Below, one piece after another: positions 6,340-8,033 of a stretch of 8,033 nucleotides of DNA. Numbering within the stretch: the stretch's first letter is position 1; each line of letters opens with the position of its first letter. The position numbers and the translations under genes are program-made. The stretch is taken from assembly GCA_964343305.1 (NCBI GenBank), contig CAYFJO010000474.1, positions 1-8,033 of the forward strand, in the 5' to 3' direction. The DNA is from CAYFJO01 sp964343305. GTDB taxonomy: Bacteria > Planctomycetota > Planctomycetia > Pirellulales > Pirellulaceae. Under the pieces are notes generated by a model. That model was not told the origin of the DNA. It worked only from the letters and a program-made list of their open reading frames with translations, and searched no databases.

Positions 6340-7929
6340 TCATCTCGCATGTTGCGGCCGGACTCCTTCATCGGCTTCCACCGAGGTTGGCTCGGATCGC
6401 TCCCGTTCGTGAAAGTCTGCGATGTCGGACAGTTCCGTCGTTTCGACCTCCTCGTCCGTCGATGGCGCTTCCGTTGTTTCGTCGACAGGAGGGATTTCGG
6501 GCGAAGGAGCCGCCGCTGGCGATGTCGCGGGCGATTGCGAAGCGGCGTTCTGGTTCAGCGCTTCTTTGAAGTTTGAGATTTTCTCAGGTTCCTTCAAGAC
6601 ATCCTTGTAGAACCGCTCAATATCAAATCCGTTCAGTACGAAGTAAAACCGGATGTTGATGTTCAATTGCCCTTCAATGGCCAGTGCGTCCTCACGCTCG
6701 GCCTTAAGAAAGTCTTGAAGTTCCTCAAACCTCTTGGGGTTTCTTTTTGCCAAAGCGGTCTGCTTCTTTTTCACCAGCGTATTGATGCGCTTGGACAGCT
6801 CCTTGTTGCGGGAACAAAACTTCGCCGCCAAGCGAACCACACGCTGCGGATCGAGCGGATGGTCGTCGTCCCAACCATAGGGGACAAAGCCCTCCGCCTT
6901 CAGCCGGTCCCAGTCAAGCTTTCTGAGCAACAGCCTTGCACAAGTTCGGCGACGGTTGAAATAGTCTTTTTCCGACGAGACGGCTTCCTCGAGTTCCTGG
7001 ATGAGGCGACTCCCTTCGGTTGGCGAAGGGTGGTTTCGATACAAGTCTAGCAAAGCCTGTCGCATGACAACTTGTGAATTGTAGTAAGCGATCACATTGA
7101 TGCGCGCTTGCAATCCATCGTAGCGCAGTTTCATCAGCGCTTCGTCGACCTTAGCCAACCTTTTCTTGTACCACTTGTCCAAACCAAATTCTGTCCCGGC
7201 TTTCATTCCAGGAAAATTGGTGCGCAGCAATGCAAAGGGTGCAATCGCGACCGTAATCGCGGTCATGATGCTGTCGTATCGAACCGCTCCCGTTTCCGCC
7301 AGGTACACGAAAAGGAACAACGCGGTAAGAAAATGCCCCAGCGTGAATTTGAAAAGATGGTAATACCACCTGGGCAAGATTCGTTTGTCGGCGTCTTGAA
7401 TAATTGGAAGCAGGTCCCGGCGGCTCACGTAGAAGGAAACGACAAGAATGGCGATCACGGAAACGATTGGCCAAAACCCAAAATTGGCCCCAACCAGACT
7501 CAATTTTTGGGTTGCTTTTTCGCGCCAGTCGAAGGGACGATCGATGTTGACGAGACTTAGCTTGCCGTCCTTGAGATGAGCAACGTATTGGGGGCCGTTG
7601 TTGGTGGCGTCATTGAAACTCATTGCCGTTTCCGTTCCTGATGGCCGCACACTGTGCCCAATCAGGCTGGCAATCTCGTCACGAAACAGCCGGCGTTGCT
7701 CGGGCGTCAAAGGGCCTGGTTGGATCTTCTTTCGGTTGTGGAGTTTCTCCAATTCGTTCAAGACCATCAGAGCAGTATCGTGCCCCAATGCCCACACATC
7801 GTCACAAACCAAAGGCGCTCCGCTGGAATTCGATTGAGATGTCTGGTTGTCAAGAGCCGCTTCGAAGACACCCGTTGACGTCTCCTTTTCGGTCGGCTGA
7901 AGCAACGTCACGAAATGAAGATCATCCAC
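6340..7929 (-). CDS. membrane protein of unknown family with three predicted transmembrane helices
   Basis: I do not recognise this 529-residue protein. Residues 1-145 are mostly hydrophilic, with a helical stretch (GHDTALMVLNELEKL, 49-63). Hydrophobic segments at about 149-168, 195-212 and 218-236 look like three transmembrane helices; the RR-rich turn after the first and the positive segment after the third (KKRLAK, 255-260) suggest the large C-terminal part is cytoplasmic. Residues 250-455 are charged and helical, with an aromatic, conserved-looking patch AEGFVPYGWDDDHPLDPQRVV (345-365, here split by context) and a coiled-coil-like Lys/Glu-rich segment at 372-415. Residues 460-529 are a low-complexity Pro/Ala/Thr/Glu tail, likely disordered. 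The start is GTG at 7929, the first usual start codon after the in-frame TAA at 7998-7996; the 22 codons between them look coding, so the true start is uncertain. The gene converges on the DUF4349 gene and appears unrelated to the sigma operon. Confidence 0.72.
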   Translation of the reverse strand: MDDLHFVTLLQPTEKETSTGVFEAALDNQTSQSNSSGAPLVCDDVWALGHDTALMVLNELEKLHNRKKIQPGPLTPEQRRLFRDEIASLIGHSVRPSGTETAMSFNDATNNGPQYVAHLKDGKLSLVNIDRPFDWREKATQKLSLVGANFGFWPIVSVIAILVVSFYVSRRDLLPIIQDADKRILPRWYYHLFKFTLGHFLTALFLFVYLAETGAVRYDSIMTAITVAIAPFALLRTNFPGMKAGTEFGLDKWYKKRLAKVDEALMKLRYDGLQARINVIAYYNSQVVMRQALLDLYRNHPSPTEGSRLIQELEEAVSSEKDYFNRRRTCARLLLRKLDWDRLKAEGFVPYGWDDDHPLDPQRVVRLAAKFCSRNKELSKRINTLVKKKQTALAKRNPKRFEELQDFLKAEREDALAIEGQLNINIRFYFVLNGFDIERFYKDVLKEPEKISNFKEALNQNAASQSPATSPAAAPSPEIPPVDETTEAPSTDEEVETTELSDIADFHERERSEPTSVEADEGVRPQHAR

Positions 7930-7998
7930 CGACTTGGCCGTCGTGCGTGCATCAATAACGGTGAAAAACAGTGGCTTGTAATTGTACAGCGCACCTTA
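7930..7998 (-). other. open in-frame extension upstream of the GTG start, with no usual start codon
   Basis: On the minus strand the frame of the membrane-protein gene stays open for 22 codons upstream of GTG 7929, back to a TAA at 7998-7996. It reads GALYNYKPLFFTVIDARTTA plus KS. This has protein-like composition but no ATG, GTG or TTG; CTG codons are present. It may be leader sequence, a rare-start N-terminus, or the 3' side of a frameshift whose 5' part lies beyond the right edge. Confidence 0.4.
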
Positions 7999-8033
7999 GT
8001 CATCCGGTGGTCTGCAAGAGGTTAGTCGTTGCA

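Noticed and set aside
7108..7560. 150-residue plus-strand open frame
   Set aside because: Antisense to the membrane-protein gene, covering its hydrophobic helices; no start signal or recognisable motif.

Overview
The window looks like chromosomal DNA from a planctomycete, probably of the Pirellulales type (Rhodopirellula/Blastopirellula-like). The evidence is a PSCyt1-DUF1549-DUF1553 cytochrome-type protein followed by a Tat-exported DUF1501 protein, a gene pair that is massively expanded in that phylum. A DUF1559-type motif occurs in a third protein, good Shine-Dalgarno sequences are generally absent, and there are intergenic palindromes of a kind common in these genomes. No rRNA, tRNA, CRISPR array, transposase or phage gene is visible.

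Layout, left to right. (1) Positions 2-271, minus strand: the first 90 codons of a DapA/N-acetylneuraminate-lyase family aldolase that runs off the left edge; its last ~16 codons no longer look like the family. (2) Positions 272-543: a divergent intergenic region with a hairpin (330-348) and a good sigma-70-like promoter (444-473) reading right. (3) Positions 544-3009, plus: a secreted PSCyt1-DUF1549-DUF1553 protein. (4) Positions 3025-3080: a 56-bp near-perfect palindrome. (5) Positions 3099-4529, plus: the DUF1501 partner with a twin-arginine signal. (6) Positions 4654-5151, plus: an ECF-type RNA polymerase sigma factor. (7) Positions 5151-6287, plus: a two-membrane-segment protein joining a sigma-adjacent cytosolic N-terminus, a DUF1559-like stem and a DUF4349 domain; it overlaps the sigma gene by one base (TAATG). 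(8) Positions 6340-7929, minus: a three-membrane-segment protein of unknown family, convergent with gene 7, whose 5' end is unclear near the right edge.

How the genes may work together. Genes 3 and 5 form the classic exported pair, probably acting in the periplasm-like compartment on an unknown substrate; an oxidative or hydrolytic role in polysaccharide use is a common hypothesis but is not shown here. Genes 6 and 7 are translationally coupled and look like a cytoplasmic sigma factor with a membrane-bound partner that could sense the envelope or exterior. Whether this module controls genes 3 and 5 is unknown. The most unusual item is gene 7, in which a fragment resembling the post-helix part of DUF1559 pilin-like proteins sits between a transmembrane helix and a DUF4349 coiled-coil domain.
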